This document shows positions 6,036 through 14,857 of a stretch of DNA of 33,150 nucleotides, piece after piece. The DNA comes from Caryophanales bacterium UBA7476 (GTDB lineage: Bacteria; Bacillota_I; Bacilli_A; RF39; UBA660), in contig DLOU01000059.1 in NCBI GenBank assembly GCA_002477275.1, positions 1 to 33,150 on the forward strand. The letters are read 5' to 3'. The notes below the pieces were generated by a model. The model ran no database searches. It was not told the DNA's origin and saw only the letters and a program-made list of their open reading frames with translations. Numbering within the stretch: position 1 is the first letter of the stretch; each line of letters opens with the position of its first letter. The position numbers were made by a program, and so were the translations under genes.

Positions 6036-7550
6036 ATGAAAAAGAAACCATTAGTATTATGTATTTTAGATGGATGCGGAATAGCACCTAAAAATAAATA
6101 TAATGCATTTGATAATGCAAATACACCAACACTTGATTATATAAGAGAAAACTATCCACACACTATACTAGAAGCATCTGGAAAACCTGTTGGACTTCCT
6201 AAAGGTCAAATGGGAACAAGTGAAGTAGGTCACATGAATATTGGTGCTGGAAGAATAGTATATCAGTCACTAGAAATGATTAATAATGCAATAGAAACAG
6301 GAGAATTTTTTGAAAATGAAAACATTCTAAAAGTAATTAATCATACAAAAGAAAATAATTCAAAATTACATATGATGGGATTAATTAGTGATGGAGGGAT
6401 TCATTCTCATACAGATCACTTACTTGCAATAATAGATATGTGCAAGAAGAATGGAGTCAAAGAAATATATTTTCATCTGTTCACAGATGGAAGAGATACT
6501 GGTATTCATACAGCACAAAGCTTTATTAAAAAGTTAGAAGATAAAATAGACGAAACAAAAGTTGGAAAGATAACAACAGTATCAGGAAGATACTACGCAA
6601 TGGATAGAGATAACAATTATGATAGATTAAAGCTTGCATATGATGCTATCTGCTATGGTATTGGAGAACATTATGACTCAGTTAAAGAAATATTTGATGA
6701 CCAATATAATAGAGATATAACAGATGAATTTATTTTACCAAGTGTAATAAATGAAGGAAAATTATCTGATAATGATGGAATAATAGTATGGAATTATAGA
6801 CCAGATAGACTAAGAGAAATGTTTACAGCTATTACTAATCCAGATGAAGTTCCTATGGAAACAACTAAATATAATAATATAAAATTTGTATCAATGATGC
6901 CAATAAATGATACTGTTAAAGGATTAACAGCTTTTGAACATCAAGAAATAACAAATGGACTAGGAGAATACTTATCTAATCTAGGATTATCGCAATTAAG
7001 AATAGCTGAAACAGAAAAGTATGCACATGTAACTCATTTCTTCGATGGAGACAAAGATTTAGATTTAAAAAATGCTAAACAAATATTAATACCATCACCA
7101 AAGGTTGCAACATATGATTTAAAACCAGAAATGAGTGCTGAAGAAATAACAGATAACTTAATTGCTGAACTTGATAAAGACTATTTAGACTTTGTAGTTT
7201 TAAACTACGCAAATGGTGATATGGTTGGACACACTGGTGTATATGAAGCAGCAGTAAAAGCAGTTGAATTTATGGATAAATGCATAAAAAGGGTATATGA
7301 TAAAGTTGAATCACTTGGAGGAACAATGATTATAACAGCAGACCATGGTAACTGTGATGTAATGGTGAATGAAGATGGAACAATTTGTACCACACATACA
7401 ACTAATCCCGTTCCATTTTTATTAACAAGGAAAAATCTAAAGTTAAAAAAAGAAGGAAAACTTGCAGATGTAGCACCAACAATTCTAACACTTATGGAAC
7501 TACCTATTCCTGTAGAATTTAATGGTGATTCTTTAATAGAAAAAAACTAG
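6036..7550 (+). CDS. gpmI: 2,3-bisphosphoglycerate-independent phosphoglycerate mutase
   Basis: Interconverts 3- and 2-phosphoglycerate in glycolysis through a phosphoserine intermediate, with two Mn2+ ions. 504 aa, normal for the family. Catalytic S62 lies in GQMGTSEVGHMNIGAGRIV (most members have NSEVGH). Metal ligands are visible as D12 (LDGCG), D395 and H399 (NGDMVGHTG), D436 and H437 (TADHGNCD) and H454 (THTTNP). The substrate-binding FTDGRDT and YRPDR motifs are also present. An in-frame upstream ATG at 5949 would add 29 residues, but GGAGGA (6025-6030) and the start of homology fix ATG 6036. It stands alone, not in the usual gapA-pgk-tpiA-gpmI-eno cluster. Confidence 0.97.
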   Translation: MKKKPLVLCILDGCGIAPKNKYNAFDNANTPTLDYIRENYPHTILEASGKPVGLPKGQMGTSEVGHMNIGAGRIVYQSLEMINNAIETGEFFENENILKVINHTKENNSKLHMMGLISDGGIHSHTDHLLAIIDMCKKNGVKEIYFHLFTDGRDTGIHTAQSFIKKLEDKIDETKVGKITTVSGRYYAMDRDNNYDRLKLAYDAICYGIGEHYDSVKEIFDDQYNRDITDEFILPSVINEGKLSDNDGIIVWNYRPDRLREMFTAITNPDEVPMETTKYNNIKFVSMMPINDTVKGLTAFEHQEITNGLGEYLSNLGLSQLRIAETEKYAHVTHFFDGDKDLDLKNAKQILIPSPKVATYDLKPEMSAEEITDNLIAELDKDYLDFVVLNYANGDMVGHTGVYEAAVKAVEFMDKCIKRVYDKVESLGGTMIITADHGNCDVMVNEDGTICTTHTTNPVPFLLTRKNLKLKKEGKLADVAPTILTLMELPIPVEFNGDSLIEKN

Positions 7551-7567
7551 GCAACTAGTTTTTTTAT
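7541..7567 (+). terminator. intrinsic terminator of gpmI
   Basis: AAAAAACTAG, loop GCAA, CTAGTTTTTT; nearly the same CTAG-core stem as at 1747-1770. It includes the gpmI stop codon. Confidence 0.9.
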
Positions 7568-7578
7568 TTTGCTGTTTT

Positions 7579-7587
7579 TGTTATAAT
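7579..7587 (+). promoter_or_regulatory. extended -10 promoter of the GT-C/ATPase unit
   Basis: TGT followed by TATAAT (7582-7587), 31 nt before the start codon. No clear -35. Confidence 0.5.
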
Positions 7588-7618
7588 AAAATAAACAATA
7601 ATTATGGTGGTGTAAACA

Positions 7619-8923
7619 ATGAAGAAGAGAATACTAACATTTTTATTATTCTTTGCAGCATTCTTAATTGCTTCAAGCTTAATTGTCCTTGCTGTAGATG
7701 AAGTATATAGTTATGGCACTAGTTATAACGTAGCAAATGGATTACTTCCATATCGAGACTTTAATATTATCATAGGCCCAATATATTGTATTTTATTCTC
7801 ACCACTAATTAAATTATTTGGTAATTATTTTATATTGTTCAAATTAGAACATTGTATATTTTATGCTCTAATATTTGTATTAATATATGAAAAGTTAGGA
7901 TTAAAATCAATTTTTTTATTTTTTATTTTTTGCGCAAGAGATCCATTATTTGGATATAATTCATTCGTTTTATTACTTTTTCTCATAGTATTACTTTTAC
8001 AAGATAGTAAATTAAAATCAAAAAACATTTATATAGGAATAATGATTGGTTTAATAATTATGAGTAAACAAAATATTGGTTTTTGTTTACTAATTATCTA
8101 TTTGTTTATTAATAGACATAATATTAAAGAATGCTTTTCAATTTTTATTTCTATAGTACCAGTAATATTATATTTAATATTAACAAGTACATTAAAAGAA
8201 TATATTAATTTTTGCTATTTAGGTGTAGTTAGCTTTTTTGATAATTTCTACATTAATTATAGTGCCATTGTTGGATACTTAATTTTCTTTGTACCATTTA
8301 TATATATGATTATAACTAGAAAGAAAAAAGATCCAGAAATACTATATATAATAGCATTTCAATCAATAATAGTGCCAATTTTTGATAGTTCGCACATTTT
8401 TGCCGGACTAATTCCAATTGCATTTTATATATTGTTAAAAAATAATAATTATGTAATTGATTACTATATTAAAACATTTACTACGGTCTTCTTTTTATCA
8501 TTTTTAATTACATCTGTAAAAGATTCTCAAATGATAACTGAAGATAATTATTTAAAGTATCAAAGAGTTAACAAATATGTACCAAATTATTTAGAGGAGT
8601 ATTCAAAGTATATAGATAAGTATGATGATTATAGAGTATTTTTATTCATGGAAAATTCATATTTAATAAAGCTATATAGAAATGAAACATTAGATTTCTA
8701 TGATATGATAGATAAAGGAAATGTGGGAAAAGATGAAACATACTATGTAAAAAAAATGCAAGAAGAATGTAAAGATAAAAAATGTATGTTTATTCTAGAT
8801 TCATGTTTTTATAAAAAAATATATTATCAAGGATTAGAAGTATTTAAAGATAGTGTGGAGGAAAACAATCAGTTTTTAGAGATTCTTCCTAGTGGCGATA
8901 GAGTTTATATTAACAAAAAATAA
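7619..8923 (+). CDS. GT-C-like polytopic membrane protein, copy 1
   Basis: 434 aa with an N-terminal hydrophobic segment (residues 4-26) and about eight to ten further membrane spans up to residue ~300. A polar C-terminal domain of ~130 residues follows. Right after the first span comes VDEVYSYGTSYNVANGLLPYRDF, the acidic-motif loop and GxxPYxDF pattern typical of GT-C glycosyltransferases (PMT/ArnT-like) that use lipid-linked sugars. Such enzymes glycosylate lipids or cell-surface polymers from the outer face of the membrane; donor and acceptor are unknown. The C-terminal domain has a Cys pair (EECKDKKC), which could form a disulfide. Shine-Dalgarno GGTGG. The next gene is a close paralogue of identical length. 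Confidence 0.7.
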   Translation: MKKRILTFLLFFAAFLIASSLIVLAVDEVYSYGTSYNVANGLLPYRDFNIIIGPIYCILFSPLIKLFGNYFILFKLEHCIFYALIFVLIYEKLGLKSIFLFFIFCARDPLFGYNSFVLLLFLIVLLLQDSKLKSKNIYIGIMIGLIIMSKQNIGFCLLIIYLFINRHNIKECFSIFISIVPVILYLILTSTLKEYINFCYLGVVSFFDNFYINYSAIVGYLIFFVPFIYMIITRKKKDPEILYIIAFQSIIVPIFDSSHIFAGLIPIAFYILLKNNNYVIDYYIKTFTTVFFLSFLITSVKDSQMITEDNYLKYQRVNKYVPNYLEEYSKYIDKYDDYRVFLFMENSYLIKLYRNETLDFYDMIDKGNVGKDETYYVKKMQEECKDKKCMFILDSCFYKKIYYQGLEVFKDSVEENNQFLEILPSGDRVYINKK

Positions 8924-8958
8924 TTATAAAAAGGTTACACGAAATGGTGGTGAAAATA

Positions 8959-10263
8959 ATGAAAAAAAGAATTATTATTTTTCTGATATTTTTATTATTA
9001 TTCTTTTTAGTCTCAAGTCTAATAGTTATTGATGGAGATGAAGTTAACTGTTTTGGATTTAGCTACAATATAGCAAGAGGACTTATTCCATATAAGGATT
9101 TCAATATGGTAATGGGTCCGTTATATAGTCTAATAATGACACCATTAATAAAGTTAATTGGTAACTATTATATTGTTTTTAAATTAGAACATTGTGTAAT
9201 TTATAGTCTCATATTTACTTTTATTTATGAAAAATTTAATATAAAAACACTGTTTATTTTTTTCATATTCTGTGCTAGGGATACATTATTTGGATATAAT
9301 TCATTTGTATTAATTTTATTCTTAGCGATTTTACTATTACACGATAGTAAAGTTAAATCTAAAAATATAATTATTGGTATTCTAATCGGAATAATAATTA
9401 TGACTAAACAAAATATTGGTTTTTGTTTATTAATTGTATATTTGCTTATTAACAGGCACAAAATCAAAGAATGTTTTTCTGTTTTTATATCAGTAATCCC
9501 AGTAATAATATATTTAATAATTAATAATACAGTAAAAGAATATATAGATTTTTGCTATTTAGGGCTAGGAAGTTTTTTTGATAACTTATATATTGATTTA
9601 AATTCAATTGTTGGATATTTAATTTTCTTTGTACCATTTGTATATATGATTTTAAAAAGAAAGAAAAATGATCCAGAAATTTTATACATTTTAGCATTTC
9701 AATCAATAAGTATTCCAATATTTGACGAACAACATATATTTGCAGGAGCAGTTCCAATAGTTTATTACATATTACTAAAAAATAATAATTATATAATTGA
9801 TTATTACATTAAATCATTTACAACGGTATTCTTTGTTATATTTATTGGTGTATCGTTAAAAGGTTCTAAATTAATGATAGAAAATAATTTTTTAAAATAT
9901 CAACTTGTTAATAAAAATGTACCAAACTATTTAAAAAAATATTCAAATTATATTGATAATAATAGCAATTACAGAATATACTTATTTATGGAGAATGCTT
10001 ATCTTTTAAAAATATATAGAAATGAACCTATAGATTTTTATGATATGATTGATAAGGGAAATATGGGTAGTAATGAGAAATACTATGTAGAAAAAATGGA
10101 AAAAGACTGTAGTAATAAAAAATGCATGTTTATTTTAGACTCATATTTTTATAATGATAAATACTATCAAGGAATGGAAATATTTAAGGATTCTGTTGAG
10201 AAAAACAATGAATTTTTAGAAGTACTTCCTAGTGGAGATAAAGTATACATAAATAAGAAATAA
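8959..10263 (+). CDS. GT-C-like polytopic membrane protein, copy 2
   Basis: 434 aa, colinear with the protein encoded just upstream. The acidic loop appears as DGDEVNCFGFSYNIARGLIPYKDF, the central FCARDTLFGYNSFV and MTKQNIGFCLL stretches are nearly identical, and the C-terminal Cys pair (DCSNKKC) is kept. Differences spread through the luminal loops suggest divergence in acceptor or donor and not a very fresh duplication. An in-frame ATG at 8944 lies before the Shine-Dalgarno GGTGGTGA, so ATG 8959 is chosen; this also makes both copies the same length. It ends 15 nt before the P-type ATPase start region, so all three genes are probably one transcript. GT-C assignment is from the loop pattern and topology only. 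Confidence 0.7.
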   Translation: MKKRIIIFLIFLLLFFLVSSLIVIDGDEVNCFGFSYNIARGLIPYKDFNMVMGPLYSLIMTPLIKLIGNYYIVFKLEHCVIYSLIFTFIYEKFNIKTLFIFFIFCARDTLFGYNSFVLILFLAILLLHDSKVKSKNIIIGILIGIIIMTKQNIGFCLLIVYLLINRHKIKECFSVFISVIPVIIYLIINNTVKEYIDFCYLGLGSFFDNLYIDLNSIVGYLIFFVPFVYMILKRKKNDPEILYILAFQSISIPIFDEQHIFAGAVPIVYYILLKNNNYIIDYYIKSFTTVFFVIFIGVSLKGSKLMIENNFLKYQLVNKNVPNYLKKYSNYIDNNSNYRIYLFMENAYLLKIYRNEPIDFYDMIDKGNMGSNEKYYVEKMEKDCSNKKCMFILDSYFYNDKYYQGMEIFKDSVEKNNEFLEVLPSGDKVYINKK

Positions 10264-10278
10264 AAAAGGATGGGAAAA

Positions 10279-12927
10279 ATGAACGGATTTTATAATGAAA
10301 CAGGAGAAGAAGTATTAAAAAAATTAAAAACATCAGTATCAGGATTAACTGAAAAAGAAGTAGAGCATAGATTAGAAAAATATGGGTATAATGAATTACC
10401 TAAGAAAAAACAAACTTCAATATTTAAAATATTTTTAGGTGAATTAAAAGATCCAATAGTGTTATTAATGCTTGCAGCAGGACTTTCTTCTTTTTTAGTA
10501 GGAGAAGTTGTAGATGCTTTAGCTATATTATTTATAATTATAGTTGATTTAATAATGGGAACATATCAAGAACATAAAGCAGAAAATACAGCTGATGCAC
10601 TGCAAAGTCTAGTTAAAGAAGAAACAAGAGTAATAAGAGATGGAAAAGAAGTAAAAGTTGAATCAAAATATATTGTCCCAGGAGACATAGTTTTACTAGA
10701 ATCTGGCGATAAAATATCAGGAGACTTAAGACTATTAGAAGCAAGTAATCTAAGAATAGATGAATCAATACTTACTGGAGAATCAGTAGCTGTAGAAAAA
10801 GATGCAAAAAAAATAAATAAAGAAAAACTAAATATATCTGAAATAAGTAATATTGTATATGCAGGAACAACAGTTATCACAGGAAGAGCAAAAGCAGTAG
10901 TAATTAAAACAAGATTAGAAACTGAATTAGGTAAGATTGCTGAAACATTAAGTAATACAAAAGAAGAAAAATCACCACTTACAATAAGAGTTGAAAAATT
11001 TTCTAAACAAATAACATTACTAGCGGTTTTTATCGCTGCTATTGTTGCAATGATATTAATAAATAAAAATGTTCCATACCAAGAAATATTTTTATCTGTA
11101 GTTGCACTATCAGTAAGTGCTATGCCAGAAGGGTTACCATTAGCGCTAACAATGGCCTTAACAATAGCATCAACTAGAATGTCTAACAAAAAAGTTATAG
11201 CTAAGAAACTACATTCAGTTGAATCATTAGGAAGCACAACAGTAATAGCAACAGATAAAACAGGAACACTAACATGTAATGAACAAACTGCAAAGAAAAT
11301 ATTGTTACCAAATGATAATGAATATGAAATAACAGGAATTGGATATGACATTAAGGGTGAAGTAATAGGTAAAGATATAAAATATGCAAAAGAAATTGCT
11401 CTTTTAGGAACAATAAATAATGAAGCAACACTTACTAAAAAAGAGGCAATAGGAGATTCAATAGATATTGCATTCAAAGTATTAGGTGAAAAGATAAAAG
11501 AAAATGATAATAACATAGATATTGTAGATATGATTCCATATGAGTCTTCTAACAAGTATTCAGCAGTATTTTATAATGATAAAAAAGAACCTTATGTAAC
11601 AATTAAAGGGTCACTAGAAAAAGTGTTATCATTTTGTGATAAAATTGATTTTCTAGATAAATTTGACGAGAAAAAGCTTATTGAACAGAATGAAAAATTA
11701 GCAAAAGAAGGATATAGGGTTATTACACTTGCAAAAGGTAAAGTAGAAAGAAAAGAAGATTATACAGAAGAGGATATAAAAAATCTTACTTTTATGGGAA
11801 TGGTTGCCTTTATTGATCCAATAAGAAAAGATGTATTTAATTCTATAAAAGAATGTAAGACAGCCGGAATAAAAGTAATAATGGTTACAGGTGATCATCC
11901 ACTAACAGCATTTGCAATTGCTAATGAATTAAAAATAGCAAAAAACTATGATGAAGTTGCAACATCAGATGAAGTAGAAGATTATTTCAATAAATCCGAA
12001 AGAGATTTTGATGATTTTATAAAGGGAAAAACAGTATTTGCAAGAGTAACTCCAATTCAAAAGTTAAGAATTGTTGAATCTTTAAAGAGACAAGGAGAAT
12101 TTGTTGCTGTAACAGGTGATGGAGTAAATGATGCACCTGCTCTTAGAACAGCAAATCTTGGTATAGCTATGGGAAGTGGTACAGACTTAGCTAAAGAAAC
12201 AGCAAAGATGATTGTAATAGACGATAATTTTAAGTCTATAGTATCTGGAGTAAAAGAAGGAAGAATTGCATATTCAAATATTAGAAAAATAACATATTTT
12301 CTAGTATCATGTGGTTTAGCAGAAATATTATTTTTCTTATTATCAATAGTTATGGATTTACCTATGCCACTCGTAGCAATTCAATTATTGTGGTTAAATA
12401 TAGTTACAGATGGACTTCATGATTTAGCTCTTTCATTTGAATTTGCAGAAAAAGGAATAATGGAAGAAAAACCAAGAAATCCAAAAGAAAGTTTATTTGA
12501 TAGGACTATTTTTGAAGAAATTATTTTTTCAGGATTAACAATAGGAGTACTAGTATTTGCTCTTTGGTATTATTTGGTAAAAGTTAAAGCAATAGATTTA
12601 ACACTAGCTAGAGCATACACAATGGCATTTATGGTATTTATCCAAAATATGCATGTATTCAATTGCAGAAGTGAGAAAAATAGTGCAGTAAGTGTTGGAA
12701 TAAGAAGTAATCCTATGGTGCTTGCAGCAGTACTAATCTCTGTAACTATGCAAATAATTATAATGAGAATTGATTTCTTTGCAAAAATATTAAAAGTAAC
12801 TTCAATTGGTGTATGGGAAACTATAATATTATTATTACTTTCTACAATAATATTAATAATAATGGAGCTATATAAAAAGATAAAATATAAAGAAATAAAA
12901 GATAAAATAAATTTTAATAAAATGTAA
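10279..12927 (+). CDS. P2-type ATPase, probably calcium-transporting
   Basis: 882 aa, a P-type ATPase that pumps cations out of the cytoplasm, most likely Ca2+. All family parts are present: cation-ATPase N-terminal domain (EEVLKKLKTSVSGLTEKEVEHRL), actuator loop TGES, the M4 motif PEGLP, phosphorylation site DKTGTLT with D326, hinge TGDGVNDAPAL, and M6 LWLNIVTDGLHDLAL. PEGLP in M4 plus N..D in M6 is typical of SERCA/PMCA-like pumps and argues against heavy-metal (CPx) types. ATG 10270 is in frame, but AAGGATGGG spans it, so ATG 10279 is the likely start. It follows the GT-C pair with a short gap. No terminator is apparent after the stop; the 93-nt gap to the next gene holds nothing I can identify. 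Confidence 0.92.
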   Translation: MNGFYNETGEEVLKKLKTSVSGLTEKEVEHRLEKYGYNELPKKKQTSIFKIFLGELKDPIVLLMLAAGLSSFLVGEVVDALAILFIIIVDLIMGTYQEHKAENTADALQSLVKEETRVIRDGKEVKVESKYIVPGDIVLLESGDKISGDLRLLEASNLRIDESILTGESVAVEKDAKKINKEKLNISEISNIVYAGTTVITGRAKAVVIKTRLETELGKIAETLSNTKEEKSPLTIRVEKFSKQITLLAVFIAAIVAMILINKNVPYQEIFLSVVALSVSAMPEGLPLALTMALTIASTRMSNKKVIAKKLHSVESLGSTTVIATDKTGTLTCNEQTAKKILLPNDNEYEITGIGYDIKGEVIGKDIKYAKEIALLGTINNEATLTKKEAIGDSIDIAFKVLGEKIKENDNNIDIVDMIPYESSNKYSAVFYNDKKEPYVTIKGSLEKVLSFCDKIDFLDKFDEKKLIEQNEKLAKEGYRVITLAKGKVERKEDYTEEDIKNLTFMGMVAFIDPIRKDVFNSIKECKTAGIKVIMVTGDHPLTAFAIANELKIAKNYDEVATSDEVEDYFNKSERDFDDFIKGKTVFARVTPIQKLRIVESLKRQGEFVAVTGDGVNDAPALRTANLGIAMGSGTDLAKETAKMIVIDDNFKSIVSGVKEGRIAYSNIRKITYFLVSCGLAEILFFLLSIVMDLPMPLVAIQLLWLNIVTDGLHDLALSFEFAEKGIMEEKPRNPKESLFDRTIFEEIIFSGLTIGVLVFALWYYLVKVKAIDLTLARAYTMAFMVFIQNMHVFNCRSEKNSAVSVGIRSNPMVLAAVLISVTMQIIIMRIDFFAKILKVTSIGVWETIILLLLSTIILIIMELYKKIKYKEIKDKINFNKM

Positions 12928-13020
12928 ACTTTAAGTAGCAATCTCATTTTGCAACCGAAAATTGATAGAACAAAGATGAAAAAAGACATATGATGAATGT
13001 GTTGAAAGGAGAAAATGCCG

Positions 13021-13938
13021 ATGAAATTTGGAGATAATTTAAAAACACTACGAAAATCAAAAAAAATGTCACAAGAAACATTAGCTGAAAAAGTTGGTGT
13101 ATCAAGACAAAGTGTATCAAAATGGGAAACTGGAGAAGCTTATCCTGAAATGAATAACATTATAGCTCTATGCACTATATTTCATTGTGAGATAACTGAT
13201 TTAGTAACTGAAAACATAATTGATCTCGATTCATTAGGCGAAGAGGTTAAAATGAGTGTTGTTAAGTTAAAGAAAGAAAAACAAAAGAAAGTTAAAGGGT
13301 TAAGTAAATCAATATATATTATTTCAAGAATATGTAAGGTATTTGCAACCATAGGAATAGTATTTATGACTATTTCAATGTTATTAGTAGGAGTAGTTGG
13401 AAGTACAACAAAAATAGATACTACTAATAATAAAATAGAAATGTTAGGGGAAAAGGTAGATTATGAAATAAATGGAGAAACTCTAATTCTAAAAGATAAT
13501 AAAGGTGACACAGATAAAACACATATTGAAAAATTAGAGAAGATAGAAAACTATTTAGAAAACAAAAAAGTAAGTTCATTAATAATAATAGCTGAAGTAG
13601 CAATGTTATGTTTAATAATTACTTTAGCATTTACAAGAATATTACTAAAAAATTTAGAATTGCTATTTAAAAATATACATGATGGTGATACTCCATTTAC
13701 ACTAGAAAATGTAGGATATGTTAAAAAGATAACAGAGTATATGATATTAGTAATGGCTTTTCCAATTGTTAGTTCTGGAATAATAGGTATATTTACTAAT
13801 TTAGATGTAGGAGTAGAAGTAAATTTAATGAATATAGTGCTAATACTTGCAGTAGCAGCACTAGGATATATATTTGAATATGGATATGAAATTCAAAGGG
13901 ACTCAAAAGGAAAGATGTATGGTGATGAAAATGAATAA
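13021..13938 (+). CDS. XRE regulator fused to a DUF2975-like membrane domain
   Basis: 305 aa. Residues 1-60 are a Cro/C1-type helix-turn-helix (FGDNLKTLRKSKKMSQETLA then VSRQSVSKWETGEAYPEM). A basic linker follows (KKEKQKKVKG), then four hydrophobic segments near residues 100-130, 190-215, 238-262 and 268-288. The segment DTPFTLENVGYVKKITEYMIL and the closing YIFEYGYEIQRD resemble DUF2975, a small membrane family usually encoded beside its XRE regulator. Here both are one polypeptide, which would tether the DNA-binding domain to the membrane. What it senses is unknown. ATG 13015 is 3 nt from AGGAG and ATG 13021 is 9 nt away, so the latter is preferred. The 3' end overlaps the next gene. Confidence 0.85.
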   Translation: MKFGDNLKTLRKSKKMSQETLAEKVGVSRQSVSKWETGEAYPEMNNIIALCTIFHCEITDLVTENIIDLDSLGEEVKMSVVKLKKEKQKKVKGLSKSIYIISRICKVFATIGIVFMTISMLLVGVVGSTTKIDTTNNKIEMLGEKVDYEINGETLILKDNKGDTDKTHIEKLEKIENYLENKKVSSLIIIAEVAMLCLIITLAFTRILLKNLELLFKNIHDGDTPFTLENVGYVKKITEYMILVMAFPIVSSGIIGIFTNLDVGVEVNLMNIVLILAVAALGYIFEYGYEIQRDSKGKMYGDENE

Positions 13939-14191
13939 GAGTGAGTTTTTAAAGAAATTTAGTGAAGTATCAAATTATGATATGGATACATGTAAAAAAA
14001 TTAATGAAGTAATTGAAGATAATAGCTTTATTGGTAAAAAGAACAAAGAAAAATTAGTTGGAGATTTAATAGAAAAACTTAATTTTTCAAAAGAAGAAGC
14101 AGAAAAAATATATGAAACAGCATTGGATATTATAGGAAAAGAAATAAAAGAAAAAATTAAACATCCTTTTAAAGATAAGGATAAAAAATAG
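13925..14191 (+). CDS. small helical protein overlapping the XRE gene
   Basis: 88 aa, charged and predicted helical, with no membrane segment. It contains NSFIGKKNKEKLVGDLIEKLNFSKEEAEKIYETA and ends in a Lys-rich tail (KHPFKDKDKK). I do not recognise a named family. It overlaps the last 14 nt of the XRE-DUF2975 gene in another frame, so its translation is likely coupled and the two probably act together, for example as a partner of the membrane-tethered regulator (inference). Start candidates are ATG 13919, 13925 and 13931; 13925 gives a reasonable distance from AAAGGAAAG. A terminator follows 24 nt after the stop. Confidence 0.75.
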   Translation: MKMNKSEFLKKFSEVSNYDMDTCKKINEVIEDNSFIGKKNKEKLVGDLIEKLNFSKEEAEKIYETALDIIGKEIKEKIKHPFKDKDKK

Positions 14192-14215
14192 AATAAATAA
14201 AAAAATGATGAATAG

Positions 14216-14246
14216 ACTATTAGAAGATATTTCTAATAGTTTTTTA
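14216..14246 (+). terminator. intrinsic terminator
   Basis: ACTATTAGAA, loop GATAT, TTCTAATAGT, then T-rich. Its T tract runs into the -35 of the next promoter. Confidence 0.9.
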
Positions 14247-14275
14247 TTGACAAGTTAAATTAAATTGTATACAAT
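14247..14275 (+). promoter_or_regulatory. sigma-A promoter of the peroxide-defence operon
   Basis: TTGACA (14247-14252), 17-nt spacer, TACAAT (14270-14275). The right half of the operator palindrome contains the -10. Confidence 0.9.
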
Positions 14276-14281
14276 TTAATT
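14258..14281. promoter_or_regulatory. OhrR-type operator, perfect 24-bp palindrome
   Basis: Half-site AATTAAATTGTA (14258-14269) followed at once by its exact reverse complement (14270-14281). The core TTGTATACAA flanked by A/T matches the TACAATT/AATTGTA pattern known for OhrR of Bacillus. It overlaps the spacer and -10, so a bound repressor would block RNA polymerase. The likely ligand is the OhrR homologue encoded at the end of this operon (16059-16487). Confidence 0.85.
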
Positions 14282-14308
14282 ATATAAAATTTAAAAGGAG
14301 AAATTGTT

Positions 14309-14848
14309 ATGAATTTATATGAATGCGTTGTAAAAAATAGAAAAGGTGAAGATGTAAAATTGAGTAATTACAAAGGAAAAGTATTAATTATTGTTAATAC
14401 AGCAACAGGTTGTGGTTTTACTCCACAATATAAGAGTCTAGAAAGACTATACAAAGAATATAAAGATAAAGGATTAGAAATACTAGATTTCCCATGTAAT
14501 CAATTTGGACATCAAGCACCAGGTAGTGATGATGAAATACATGAATTTTGTACAGCAAAATATCAAACAACATTTGATCAATTAAAAAAGATTAATGTTA
14601 ATGGAGAAAACACTGATCCAGTATTTAAATATTTAAAAGAAAACTCACCTAAGGAAATTGTTAATGGAATGAAAAATAAAATGACAATGAAAGGTATTGA
14701 AAAAATAAGCTCAACTTACAAAGAAAAAAATGATATCAAATGGAATTTTACAAAATTTTTAGTAGATAAAGAAGGAAATGTAGTAGGAAGATATTCACCA
14801 ATTGAAAATCCTGATATAATGGAAGAGAAAATAAAAGAGTTATTATAG
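14309..14848 (+). CDS. thioredoxin-dependent peroxidase, GPx family
   Basis: 179 aa, glutathione-peroxidase fold. Peroxidatic C35 lies in NTATGCGFTPQY, where selenoenzymes have Sec. FPCNQFGHQAPG carries Q65 of the catalytic site, and KWNFTKFLVDKEG holds the catalytic Trp and Asn. C81 (HEFCTAKY) sits where yeast Gpx3 has its resolving Cys (C36/C82), which indicates a Cys-Cys enzyme reduced by thioredoxin and not by glutathione. About 20 extra residues before WNFTKF (NGMKNKMTMKGIEKISS) make it longer than the ~158-aa norm. It is first in an operon with its own presumed reductants TrxB and TrxA, behind an OhrR-type operator, so it should respond to organic hydroperoxides. Shine-Dalgarno AAAGGAG. 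Confidence 0.93.
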   Translation: MNLYECVVKNRKGEDVKLSNYKGKVLIIVNTATGCGFTPQYKSLERLYKEYKDKGLEILDFPCNQFGHQAPGSDDEIHEFCTAKYQTTFDQLKKINVNGENTDPVFKYLKENSPKEIVNGMKNKMTMKGIEKISSTYKEKNDIKWNFTKFLVDKEGNVVGRYSPIENPDIMEEKIKELL

Positions 14849-14857
14849 GAGATAAAT

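Larger units (their letters stand above)
7619..10263 (+). repeat. tandem gene duplication
   Basis: Two genes of exactly 1305 nt (7619-8923 and 8959-10263), aligned without visible gaps. Even the leader TGGTGGTG before each start codon is shared. Confidence 0.9.

Noticed and set aside
10566..11555. 329-codon open frame on the minus strand inside the P-type ATPase gene
   Set aside because: Fully antisense to a well-conserved gene, with Ser/Ile-rich composition expected from the reversed codons and no Shine-Dalgarno.
12570..12989. 139-codon minus-strand frame at the end of the ATPase gene
   Set aside because: Mirror of transmembrane codons; hydrophobicity is a by-product of A+T-rich reverse frames.
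14309..14848. Selenocysteine glutathione peroxidase
   Set aside because: The active-site codon is TGT (Cys), no in-frame TGA exists, and a resolving Cys is present.
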